A DNA stretch of 64,000 nt from assembly GCA_020248785.1 (NCBI GenBank), contig JADCGX010000001.1:1-64000 (forward strand), read 5' to 3'. Under the pieces are notes generated by a model. It saw only the letters and a list, made by a program, of their open reading frames with translations. It was not told the DNA's origin and ran no database searches. Shown piece after piece: positions 16,576 through 24,396 of the stretch. The position numbers and the translations under genes were made by a program. Every line of letters starts with the position of its first letter. Position 1 is the stretch's first letter. Source of the DNA: Burkholderiales bacterium. GTDB lineage: Bacteria > Pseudomonadota > Gammaproteobacteria > Burkholderiales > Burkholderiaceae_F.

Positions 16576-17886
16576 CTAGGGGCGTGGCGTCGACTTGGGC
16601 ATTTCGCCTGGGGTGATCACCCCATCGGCGCCGGGTGTGACGTTTTCGCGGAAGCCGCGCGGCAGGCTTTCCATGCGCGTCTGGAAGGCGACGTCGTCGG
16701 GTTGCGTAAAGCGGTCACCGACCTGGACCGCCTGCGTCGTCCGCATGACCAGCGCATAGGACACCGCCTCGAACACGCGGAACACGAACATGTGGCCAAT
16801 CTGCTCGTCTGGCAGCTTGATCATCTCGCGCAGGGGCGAGGTGCGATCGGGGATCGTCTCACCGACGTGAAGGAGCGCCAATACGTGGCCGACTTCCACG
16901 CCATCGCGTGCGCCGCGGTTCAGCGTGACGATGCTCAGAGAACCGGCCTGGTTCACCCCACCGTACACCGAGACCACGCGGCCCGACATGGCGCGCGCCG
17001 GCGCGCGCGGCACATAGTTGACGAGTGTCTGGCGCTCGATCGGGATCAGCCGGTCGCCCACGCCAATCTCCTCCTTGCTGTCCTGCACGCGCACGGTGGC
17101 TACTTCGCCCCGCTTGAACAGGCGCGCCGTGCCGAGATAAAACGCCTCGTAGCCGATCGGAGTCTTGCGCGCCACGTCGTCCGGGTCGTACAGCGGCCGG
17201 GCCGGCCGGAAAACATGGAAGTTCTCCACCGGCGTATCGGCCAGGCCCCGCGCGTAGGCGATGTCGCCGCGACCGAGAAAGACCCGCCCTTCCTGCGTCG
17301 CGACAATGCGCGGGTAGCTCTCCAGTTCAGCCGGCGTCACCACCAGCGGACGCGTGAGAAACGGCTCGATGATGTTGTTGGGAATGCTCGGGATGAACGC
17401 ACGGTCGCCATCGACCGTGCGCACCTGCGGCTGCAGCCGTACCAGATCGCCGGGGCGACCGGGAAGGGCCTGCGTGCCGTCAGCAAAGCGCAGCGTGGCG
17501 CGGCCGTCGCCCTTGACCAGCACCAGGGTCTGGCCGGGGTAAATCAGGTGCGGATTGCGCACTTGCTCCTTGTTCATGCCCCAGAGCTCCGGCCAGCGCC
17601 AGGGCGAAGTGAGAAAGAGACTGGAGATGCCCCACAGCGTGTCGCCCGACTTGACGGTGTAGGACTCGGGCGCCGTGGGAGACAAGGCCGACAGCGGGAC
17701 CCCAGCCTGAGCGACCTGATCGGCCTGACGTCGCTGGTCCTCCGTGACGGGAAAGCGGCCGTCGCCCGTGGTCTGCGCGGTGGCCGACAGCCCGACAAGG
17801 CTGCCGACGATGATGCCCAGGGAAGCGAACTGCACGGCCGAACGATGCCGTGGCTGTCGGATGCTGGGCGGGGCGAACGAGGTCAT
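16576..17886 (-). CDS. LysM peptidoglycan-binding protein
   Basis: 436 aa. A positively charged N-terminus and hydrophobic segment (about residues 18-37, ending SATAQT) form a signal peptide. A LysM domain at about 75-123 (SYTVKSGDTLWGISSLFL, MNKEQVRNPHLIYPGQTLVL) binds peptidoglycan. The remaining 300 residues are beta-rich without a recognisable enzymatic motif. The protein should be periplasmic and cell-wall associated. It is divergent from def, an arrangement common in Betaproteobacteria. A candidate promoter lies about 150 bp upstream of the start. Confidence 0.88.
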   Translation of the reverse strand: MTSFAPPSIRQPRHRSAVQFASLGIIVGSLVGLSATAQTTGDGRFPVTEDQRRQADQVAQAGVPLSALSPTAPESYTVKSGDTLWGISSLFLTSPWRWPELWGMNKEQVRNPHLIYPGQTLVLVKGDGRATLRFADGTQALPGRPGDLVRLQPQVRTVDGDRAFIPSIPNNIIEPFLTRPLVVTPAELESYPRIVATQEGRVFLGRGDIAYARGLADTPVENFHVFRPARPLYDPDDVARKTPIGYEAFYLGTARLFKRGEVATVRVQDSKEEIGVGDRLIPIERQTLVNYVPRAPARAMSGRVVSVYGGVNQAGSLSIVTLNRGARDGVEVGHVLALLHVGETIPDRTSPLREMIKLPDEQIGHMFVFRVFEAVSYALVMRTTQAVQVGDRFTQPDDVAFQTRMESLPRGFRENVTPGADGVITPGEMPKSTPRP

Positions 17887-18031
17887 GCAAACTCCCTAGA
17901 GATTCCAGAGCGCTCGGCAGCGGTGGCGACCGAGCGCGCTCGGTCCATCGTCGCGCAGCGTCGATCATGCGTTGGACCCACACCGCGTAAGCCCCCAACC
18001 GCTGCGCCAAGATGGTGATACAAGGCTTAAA

Positions 18032-18060
18032 ATTGTGACGCCAGTGCCTTGATATCGCAA
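18032..18060 (-). promoter_or_regulatory. Candidate sigma70-type promoter for the LysM gene
   Basis: Read on the minus strand, TTGCGA (18060-18055) and CACAAT (18037-18032) are spaced by 17 bp, four of six matches each to the -35 and -10 consensus, followed by an AT-rich TTTTAAG. It lies in the 351-bp divergent gap 17887-18237 between the LysM gene and def. I could not find a convincing matching promoter for def on the plus strand; otherwise the gap shows nothing. Confidence 0.3.
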
Positions 18061-18237
18061 TGGATATGCGCTAGTCCTGATCGCCGCCTCAGGCGATGGT
18101 CGGCTCCCGACAATGATCTTGCGGGAGCGTAGCGGGATATCCGTGGGTTCAGTGCGACCATTTTGGCAACCAACGCAGTGATCTCCGGCCGCGCGACCTC
18201 ATCTGCGCGGCTTCCCCGATGTCGCCGGATTTACATC

Positions 18238-18744
18238 ATGGCCAAGCTCGCGATTCTCGAGTACCCCGATCCCCGGCTCACCAAAGTCGCCCAGCCCGTA
18301 ACCGTGTTCGACGCCAAGCTGCGCCAGCTTGCAGCCGACATGGCCGAAACCATGTACGCCGCTCCGGGCGTGGGCCTGGCCGCGACCCAGGTCGACCAGC
18401 ACATCCGCCTGATCGTCATCGACGTGTCGGAAGGCAAGGATGACCTTGTCACCTTCGTGAACCCCGAAATCGTCTGGGCCTCGCCCGAGATGGCCGTGTG
18501 CGAGGAAGGCTGCCTGTCCGTGCCCGGCATCTATGACGAGGTCGAGCGCCCCGCCAAGGTGCGCGTGAAGGCGCAGGATGTCGAGGGCAAGGGCTTCGAG
18601 TTGGACTGCGAGGGGCTGCTGGCCGTGTGCATCCAGCACGAGATGGATCATCTGCGCGGCAAGGTGTTCGTCGAAAAGCTGTCGCTGCTCAAGCGCGAGC
18701 GCATCAAGGCCAAGCTGCGTAAGCGCAAGAGCCGCGAGAACTGA
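18238..18744 (+). CDS. def: Peptide deformylase
   Basis: 168 aa starting [14 protein letters not shown]; an in-frame ATG 25 codons upstream adds a non-homologous stretch and is not used. All three deformylase motifs are present: GVGLAATQ at 44-51, EGCLSVP near 90, and QHEMDHLRG near 133, giving the Cys and two His metal ligands (Fe2+ in most enzymes) and the catalytic Glu. It removes the formyl group from nascent proteins in the cytoplasm. Its usual partner fmt is present but about 2.4 kb downstream, separated by a three-gene signalling cassette. Confidence 0.95.
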   Translation: MAKLAILEYPDPRLTKVAQPVTVFDAKLRQLAADMAETMYAAPGVGLAATQVDQHIRLIVIDVSEGKDDLVTFVNPEIVWASPEMAVCEEGCLSVPGIYDEVERPAKVRVKAQDVEGKGFELDCEGLLAVCIQHEMDHLRGKVFVEKLSLLKRERIKAKLRKRKSREN

Positions 18745-18891
18745 AAGTCAATGTGCGCAACGCGCGCGGCGGATTGCCGTTGGCGTCACGCGCATGTCGA
18801 TTCGCGCCATCAGCCGGCGAATCGGTGGAGTCGACCGGCGCCCAGGGCCGGCCGCAGCGAAACTACGGCTTTCAGCCAGCCTGGAGCCGAC

Positions 18892-19173
18892 ATGACCAGC
18901 CCCGACGACCCGTTGCTCGACACGGCACGGCGCGATGTGCGCCGGCTGCGCAGCTTTTACTCGTTGCTTGGCACCGCGTTGCTCGTCATCGCTCTGACCT
19001 CCGTGGTCAACGTTCTCACCTCGCCGGGCCGCTGGTGGTTTCTGTGGGTGGTGTTTGGCTTTGGTGTGGCGATCGCGTTCTCGGCATTCGACCTTTGGGT
19101 TCGACGCCGCTGGCTGGGGCCGGACTGGGAGCGGCGGCAGGTGGCCGCACGGATCGAGGAGTTGCGGCGATGA
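18892..19173 (+). CDS. 2TM-domain small membrane protein
   Basis: 93 aa with two hydrophobic helices (SLLGTALLVIALTSVVNVL and WFLWVVFGFGVAIAFSAF) joined by a short SPGRW turn, and a charged C-terminal WVRRRWLGPDWERRQ helix. This matches the 2TM domain found fused to, or beside, LytS-type histidine kinases. The TGA overlaps the ATG of the kinase gene (ATGA), so production is coupled. It is probably an inner-membrane accessory of the kinase; its exact role is unknown. The 147 bp after def contain no other gene. Confidence 0.8.
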   Translation: MTSPDDPLLDTARRDVRRLRSFYSLLGTALLVIALTSVVNVLTSPGRWWFLWVVFGFGVAIAFSAFDLWVRRRWLGPDWERRQVAARIEELRR

Positions 19174-20306
19174 TCGGCGTGGTCGCCACCCTGCGACGCG
19201 CATGGTCTGAGTGGTGGTCACCGGTGTGGGTTGAGCGCGGGGCGCCGGTCTGGGCGCGCCTGGTCGTCACCGTCCTGTTCAGCACGGCGATTGCGCTTGT
19301 CTTTACCGCATTCGGTTGGCTGCTTGGCGGCGGCGGTGACTTCTGGCGCTATTTCGTCGTTTCGCAGTGCATCGGCTTTGCGATTCACGGCCTGTTTTCG
19401 TTCGGAGGCTGGCTGCTGGGCGCGGCCCGCATCAACGCCATGGGTTCGGTGGCGCGGGCGTTTTATTTTTCTCTGATCCCGCTGGGGGGAACGCTGATCG
19501 GCTATCTGGTTGGCTTCCCGTTGATCGGGCTGGACGTCGTCGCGTTTTTCACGAGCGGCCGCTTCGTCATTGGTGTGCTGATGGTCTGGACCGTACTGAC
19601 CGTCGTATGGTGGCGCTTCTATGCCGTCAAGCTGCGCTTGATCAAGGCCGAGGGCGCGCGCGAAGCCGAGCGCGCCAGGGTCACGGAGATGGAGCGGCGC
19701 GCGCTCGACGCGCAACTGCGTGCGCTGCAGGCGCAGATCGAGCCGCACTTCCTGTTCAACACGCTGGCCAACGTGGTGAGCCTCATCGACACGCAGCCCG
19801 CACAGGCGCGCCGCATGCTCGAACGCCTGATCGCGCTGCTGCGTGGGTCGCTGTCCGCGAGCCGCGCCGAACAGGCCACGCTCGGCCAGGAGTTCGACCT
19901 GTGTCGTGCGTACCTGGACATCCTGGCGATCCGCATGGCGGGCCGTCTCGCCTACGATATCGAAATCGATCCTGCGCTGCGCGCGCTGCCCACACCACCC
20001 ATGCTTCTGCAGCCGCTGGTCGAAAACGCCATCCAGCATGGACTGGAGCCGAAGGTCGAGGGCGGGCGGATGCTGCTACGCGCACGGCAGCAGGGGGACG
20101 CGGTCGAGGTGATCGTGCAGGACGACGGCATCGGCTTTGGCAACATGACGCGCGGTGGCGGTGTGGGCCTGTCCAATTTGCGGGCGCGCCTGGCCACGCA
20201 CTTCGCCGATCGCGCGGGCCTCGTCATCGAGGACGCGGAGCCGGGTACGCGCGTCCGGCTGCGCTTGCCCCTCGCGACGGCGCCCGCCCTCCCACAGGCC
20301 GCCTGA
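19170..20306 (+). CDS. LytS/YehU-family sensor histidine kinase
   Basis: 378 aa. Four hydrophobic helices occupy about residues 30-155 with almost no periplasmic sensor domain. A coiled linker leads to the His_kinase domain: H193 in IEPHFLFNTLANVVSLI is the phospho-acceptor, PLVENAIQHGLEP is the N box, and VQDDGIGF and GVGLSNLRARL complete the ATP site. The compact membrane region suggests it senses something within or close to the membrane (inference). It overlaps the genes on both sides by one codon or less, forming a tight cassette with the 2TM protein and the LytTR regulator. Confidence 0.9.
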   Translation: MIGVVATLRRAWSEWWSPVWVERGAPVWARLVVTVLFSTAIALVFTAFGWLLGGGGDFWRYFVVSQCIGFAIHGLFSFGGWLLGAARINAMGSVARAFYFSLIPLGGTLIGYLVGFPLIGLDVVAFFTSGRFVIGVLMVWTVLTVVWWRFYAVKLRLIKAEGAREAERARVTEMERRALDAQLRALQAQIEPHFLFNTLANVVSLIDTQPAQARRMLERLIALLRGSLSASRAEQATLGQEFDLCRAYLDILAIRMAGRLAYDIEIDPALRALPTPPMLLQPLVENAIQHGLEPKVEGGRMLLRARQQGDAVEVIVQDDGIGFGNMTRGGGVGLSNLRARLATHFADRAGLVIEDAEPGTRVRLRLPLATAPALPQAA

Positions 20307-21088
20307 TGCCAACTGCACTGATCGCCGACGACGAGCCGCATCTGGCCGAGTACCTGCGCGCCCGGCTGGTCGAGCTGTGGCCCGAGCTGTCGATCGTCGC
20401 CACCGCCGCCAATGGCACCGAGGCGGCCGCCGCCATCGCCCGGCACGGCCCGGACATCGCCTTCCTCGACATCCGCATGCCGGGCGCCACCGGCCTGGAG
20501 GTGGCGCGCGAGCTGAGCGGCGCCGAGCGCCGCCCGCACCTTGTCTTCGTGACGGCCTACGAGCAGTACGCGGTCGAGGCGTTCGACGCCAACGCCGCCG
20601 ACTACCTGCTCAAGCCCATCACCGAGGAGCGGCTGGCGCGCACGGTCGCCAAGCTCAAGGACGCCCTGGGCGCGCGCCTGCCCGCGCCGGATCTGGAGTT
20701 GCTGCTGGCGGGCCTGGCGCAGCATGCGCCCGCCCGCAACCATCTGCGCTGGATCCGCGCGAGCAAGAAGAGCGGCGAGGGCGAGATCACCGAGCAGATC
20801 GCCGTGGCCGACGTCGTCTACATCCAGGCCGACGACAAGTACACCTGCGTCTACGCAAGGCAGGGCGGTGAGCTGCGCGAGTGGCTGATCCGCGTGTCCC
20901 TGTCCGTGCTGGCGCGCGACCTCGACCCGGCGGACTTCGCGCAGATCCACCGTTCGGTCATCGTCAATCTGCATGCGGTGGCCGGCACGCGGCGCGACAT
21001 CGCCGGCAAGCTGTTCGTGCGGCTGCGCGAGCATGCGCGCGAGCTGCCGGTGGCGCGGCAGTACGTGCATCTGTTCAAGCAGATGTAG
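20306..21088 (+). CDS. LytTR-family response regulator
   Basis: 260 aa; the ATG at 20306 overlaps the kinase stop (TGATG). Residues 1-120 are a receiver domain with the acidic pair at 8-9 (ADDE), the phospho-acceptor D55 in AFLDIRMPG and the Lys in YLLKPI. The C-terminal about 105 residues are a LytTR DNA-binding domain ([52 protein letters not shown], then [12 protein letters not shown] at the end). It should bind paired direct repeats upstream of its targets; none could be assigned here. It is the intact counterpart of the decayed copy at 6506-6836. Confidence 0.92.
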   Translation: MPTALIADDEPHLAEYLRARLVELWPELSIVATAANGTEAAAAIARHGPDIAFLDIRMPGATGLEVARELSGAERRPHLVFVTAYEQYAVEAFDANAADYLLKPITEERLARTVAKLKDALGARLPAPDLELLLAGLAQHAPARNHLRWIRASKKSGEGEITEQIAVADVVYIQADDKYTCVYARQGGELREWLIRVSLSVLARDLDPADFAQIHRSVIVNLHAVAGTRRDIAGKLFVRLREHARELPVARQYVHLFKQM

Positions 21089-21089
21089 C

Positions 21090-21113
21090 GGCGGCGGCCT
21101 GCGGGCCGCCGCC
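21090..21113 (+). terminator. GC-rich hairpin between the LytTR regulator and fmt
   Basis: A perfect 10-bp stem (GGCGGCGGCC with GGCCGCCGCC) with loop TGCG starts two bases after the regulator stop. No T-tract follows; instead TAGAATCCGCGTA leads straight into the fmt ATG at 21127. It may weaken read-through from the signalling cassette into fmt or stabilise the upstream mRNA. Confidence 0.45.
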
Positions 21114-21126
21114 TAGAATCCGCGTA

Positions 21127-22131
21127 ATGCGGATCGTCTTTGCCGGCACCCCGGAGCTTGCGGCGCGCGCGCTTGCGGCGCTGATCGAAGCGGCACCGGC
21201 GCGTGGCTGGACCGTGCCGCTGGTGCTCTCGCAGCCCGATCGCCCGGCCGGCCGCGGCATGAAGCTCGCGCCGTCGCCGGTAAAGGCGCTGGCGCGGTCG
21301 CATGGCATCGATGTCGCCACGCCGCTCACGCTCAGCGTCAAGCGCGGCGGCGGCGCCGCCGAAGCGGCGCAGGCGCAGCTGCGCGAGGTGCAGGCCGACG
21401 TGCTGGTGGTGGCGGCCTATGGCCTGATCCTGCCGCAGGCGGTGCTCGATACGCCGCGCGGGCTGGTGCAGGCAGGCGGTGCGCGCCTGACGGCCCTGAA
21501 CATCCATGCCTCGGTGCTGCCGCGCTGGCGCGGTGCGGCGCCGATCGCGCGTGCGATCGAAGCCGGCGACCCGGAGACTGGCATCACCATCATGCAGATG
21601 GAAGCGGGGCTCGACACCGGGCCGATGCTGCTGGTGGAGCACATGGCGATCGACCCCGCGGACACCACGGCGTCGCTCACGCTGCGGCTGGCGGAGCTCG
21701 GCGCGCAGCTCATCGTGCAGGCGCTCGGGCGTGCGGCGCGGGGCCTGCTCGAGCCGCGGCCGCAACCGACCGAGGGGCCCGATATAACCTACGCGCACAA
21801 GCTCGCCAAGGACGAAGGCGCGCTGGACTTCCGCCGTCCGGCACGCGTGCTCGCGCAGCAGGTGCGCGCGTTCGATCCGTTTCCGGTCGCCACCACGCTC
21901 TGGCGCGCCGCGCCGCTGCGTATCTGGCAGGCGCGCGCCGATGCAGCGCGCCCTTGCGCGGCGGCGCCGGGAATGGTGGTGGCCAGCGGGGCGGAGGGCA
22001 TCCGCGTTGCGACCGGTGCGGGTGAGCTGGTGCTGCTCGAACTGCAACGCGCGGGAGGCAAGCGGCTACCCGCGCGCGAGTTCCTGGCCGGAACACCGAT
22101 CGGCGCCGGCGAGCGCCTGGGCCCGCCGTGA
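21127..22131 (+). CDS. fmt: Methionyl-tRNA formyltransferase
   Basis: 334 aa beginning [16 protein letters not shown]. The formyl-transferase core shows the N-terminal FAGTPE, the [19 protein letters not shown] loop, [10 protein letters not shown], and the catalytic [17 protein letters not shown] with its Asn and His, and GLDTGPML. The C-terminal domain (about 210-334) binds tRNA. It formylates initiator Met-tRNA using 10-formyl-tetrahydrofolate. TAGAAT at 21114-21119 ends only seven bases before the ATG, so if it is a -10 box the transcript would be nearly leaderless; no Shine-Dalgarno sequence is evident. The stop overlaps the rsmB GTG start. Confidence 0.95.
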   Translation: MRIVFAGTPELAARALAALIEAAPARGWTVPLVLSQPDRPAGRGMKLAPSPVKALARSHGIDVATPLTLSVKRGGGAAEAAQAQLREVQADVLVVAAYGLILPQAVLDTPRGLVQAGGARLTALNIHASVLPRWRGAAPIARAIEAGDPETGITIMQMEAGLDTGPMLLVEHMAIDPADTTASLTLRLAELGAQLIVQALGRAARGLLEPRPQPTEGPDITYAHKLAKDEGALDFRRPARVLAQQVRAFDPFPVATTLWRAAPLRIWQARADAARPCAAAPGMVVASGAEGIRVATGAGELVLLELQRAGGKRLPAREFLAGTPIGAGERLGPP

Positions 22132-23498
22132 CGTCAGCCGCCAAGGCGGGCGCGGGCGCGCCGCCGCTGTGGCAGGCACTGCTGCTCGCTGCCGAGGCCT
22201 GGCGCGCTCTGCGCGCAGGCACCGCGCTGGACCGCGCGCTCGAGTCGGCGCAACTTACCGAGCCGGCGCACCCCCGCGCGGCAGCGGCAGCGAAGGACAT
22301 CGCGTACACGGCCACACGGCATCTTGCGCTGATCGACTGGATCGTCGCGCGGCTGGTACCGCGCGTGCCAGCGCCCGCGGTCGAAGCCTTGCTCGGCGTT
22401 GCCCTTGGCCAGCTGGTCGCTGCGCGCCACCCGCCCTACGCCGTGGTGGACCAAGCCGTGGAAGCGGCCAAGCGCACCGAGCTGCTCAAGGGCGCGGCCG
22501 GGTTCATCAACGGGGTGCTGCGCAACGCACTGCGCCAGCGCGACGCACTGCGCGCCGAGGGCGAGGCGGACGAGCGCGTGCGCTTCAACCTGCCCGGCTG
22601 GTGGCTGCAGCGGCTGCAGCGCACCTACCCCGAGCAGTGGGCGTCGATTGCCGATGTGCAGCGGCACCCGCCGCCGCTCGTGCTGCGGGTGGAGACCACG
22701 CGCGTGAGCGTGGAGGACTACATCGCCCGCTGCGCGGCCGCGGGCGTGCAGGCACAGCGCGTCGGCATGGCCGCCGTGTGCATCGAGCCACCGCGCCCGG
22801 TGGATTCCGTACCGGGATTTGCCGAGGGCCTGGTGGCCGTGCAGGACGCCGGTGCCCAACTGGCGGCACACTGGCTCGGCGTGGCCGATGGCATGCGGGT
22901 GCTCGACGCCTGCGCGGCCCCCGGCGGCAAGACCGCGCAACTGGCGCGCGCTGCGCGCATCGACCTCCTTGCGGTCGATGCGGATGCCCTGCGCCTGCGC
23001 CGGGTCGAGGACAACCTCGCGCGATTGCATGCCCGCGAGTTCTCGACCGTTCATGTCCACGCCGCCGACGCGGCCGTGCCGGAGCAACTGCAGGCAATTG
23101 CCGGCAATCATCCATACGACCGTGTGCTGCTGGACGCCCCATGCACGGCCAGCGGCATCGTGCGCCGCCACCCTGACATCCCCTGGCTACGCCGCCCGGC
23201 CGATGTTGCGCAATTAGCAACGCAGCAGCGGCGATTGCTGGAGGCTTTATGGCCGCTGGTGGCACCCGCTGGTAGATTGCTTTATGTCGTGTGCTCCGTG
23301 TTTCCCGAGGAGGGCGCGCGACAGGTGGCGGCGTTCCTTGCGCAGCGCCGGGATGCTCGTCTCCGTGCGCTGCCAGCGGCGTCTGCCGGTGGCCTCACGG
23401 CGCAACTGGTGCCGTCGGACAGGGGCGCGGTGGCAGACATCAGCATCTTGCCCAGCATGCACGACGGGTTCTTCTTCGCGCTGTTCGAAAAACACTGA
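22128..23498 (+). CDS. rsmB: 16S rRNA m5C967 methyltransferase
   Basis: 456 aa with a GTG start at 22128 overlapping the fmt stop. Residues about 10-150 form the NusB-like RNA-binding domain, the rest a SAM-dependent Rossmann domain: [15 protein letters not shown] (SAM site), [18 protein letters not shown] with one catalytic Cys, and [11 protein letters not shown] with the second; the usual spelling of that last motif is YATCS, so this is a mild variant. It methylates C967 of 16S rRNA. The def-fmt-rsmB linkage is a widespread translation cluster, here preserved apart from the insertion before fmt. Confidence 0.93.
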   Translation: MTSAAKAGAGAPPLWQALLLAAEAWRALRAGTALDRALESAQLTEPAHPRAAAAAKDIAYTATRHLALIDWIVARLVPRVPAPAVEALLGVALGQLVAARHPPYAVVDQAVEAAKRTELLKGAAGFINGVLRNALRQRDALRAEGEADERVRFNLPGWWLQRLQRTYPEQWASIADVQRHPPPLVLRVETTRVSVEDYIARCAAAGVQAQRVGMAAVCIEPPRPVDSVPGFAEGLVAVQDAGAQLAAHWLGVADGMRVLDACAAPGGKTAQLARAARIDLLAVDADALRLRRVEDNLARLHAREFSTVHVHAADAAVPEQLQAIAGNHPYDRVLLDAPCTASGIVRRHPDIPWLRRPADVAQLATQQRRLLEALWPLVAPAGRLLYVVCSVFPEEGARQVAAFLAQRRDARLRALPAASAGGLTAQLVPSDRGAVADISILPSMHDGFFFALFEKH

Positions 23499-23507
23499 TT
23501 TGCGACC

Positions 23508-24170
23508 ATGCAGTGCGCGGCCCGGTTGAGCCTTCCAAGCGCGCCGGGCCCGGCGAGCCGCGCCCCATTGGCGGCACGCCTCCTGGTGGCGCACCTGCGG
23601 CGCGGCCTGTGCGCGCTCGCCCTGCTGCTCGCGCTCGTGGCGCCGCAGATGTCCCGCGCGGCCGACGATCGCATCCACGTCACCCGCGCGGTCCTGTCGC
23701 TGGTCGATGGCAGCGAGCAGGGCGTGGCGCTCGACGCTGACTTCGACTTCGAGCTGCCCTGGGTGCTGGTCGATGCCGTCAACCGCGGTGTCGCGCTGTA
23801 TTTCGTGGTCGACTTCGAGCTCTATCGCGAGCGCTGGTACTGGTTCGACCGCCGCGTCACAAGCCAAAGCCTCACCTATCGCCTGACCTACAGCCCGCTG
23901 ACACGCCAGTATCGCCTGTCACGCGGCACACTCGCACTGCCCTTCGACACGCTGGAAGAAGCGCTGCTCACGCTGCGCCGCATCCGCGGCTGGAAGGTGC
24001 TCGAGCGCGGCACCTTGCGGCCAGACGAGGACTACCGGGCGCAGTTGCGCATGCGACTGGACACGAGCCAACTACCCAAGCCGTTCCAGATCAACGCGCT
24101 GACCAACCGCGACTGGACGCTGGCCTCCGACTGGCGCGGCGTCAACGTCTCGGCTGAACTGACCCGGTAG
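23508..24170 (+). CDS. DUF4390 secreted protein
   Basis: 220 aa. The first about 50 residues contain a long N-region and a hydrophobic segment (LCALALLLALVAPQMSRAAD) that looks like a signal peptide with cleavage near residue 51. The mature part contains the DUF4390 pattern: LSLVDGSEQGVALDADFDFELP, VALYFVVDFELYRERWYWFDR and YRLTYSPLTRQYRLSRGTL. No enzymatic role is known. It begins nine bases after rsmB and precedes ntrY, a gene order conserved in Burkholderiales, suggesting a link to the NtrY sensor or the envelope. The 226-bp gap to ntrY contains repeated CGCACGT words but no gene. Confidence 0.85.
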   Translation: MQCAARLSLPSAPGPASRAPLAARLLVAHLRRGLCALALLLALVAPQMSRAADDRIHVTRAVLSLVDGSEQGVALDADFDFELPWVLVDAVNRGVALYFVVDFELYRERWYWFDRRVTSQSLTYRLTYSPLTRQYRLSRGTLALPFDTLEEALLTLRRIRGWKVLERGTLRPDEDYRAQLRMRLDTSQLPKPFQINALTNRDWTLASDWRGVNVSAELTR

Positions 24171-24396
24171 GCGCGGCGCACGGAGCGAGCGGCGCGAGCC
24201 AGTCGATGCGAAAAACGCTTCCTTGTCGCACTGGCGCCGGCACGCCGCCGCAGGCGACGCACGTTGCCCCGGTCCAAGGGCCGGGCGCTTGGCCGCCCAA
24301 AGTTCGGCGCTCAGACTTCGTTCGGCGTAATGCACGTGCGACCGCACGTACTCCCGCACGTGCGCCGGCGCAGGCGAGCGCGCACACTGCGGCGAA

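Noticed and set aside
18061..18237. Sigma70 promoter for def
   Set aside because: TTGATA at 18049-18054 has no acceptable -10 hexamer at 16-18 bp, so no call was made.
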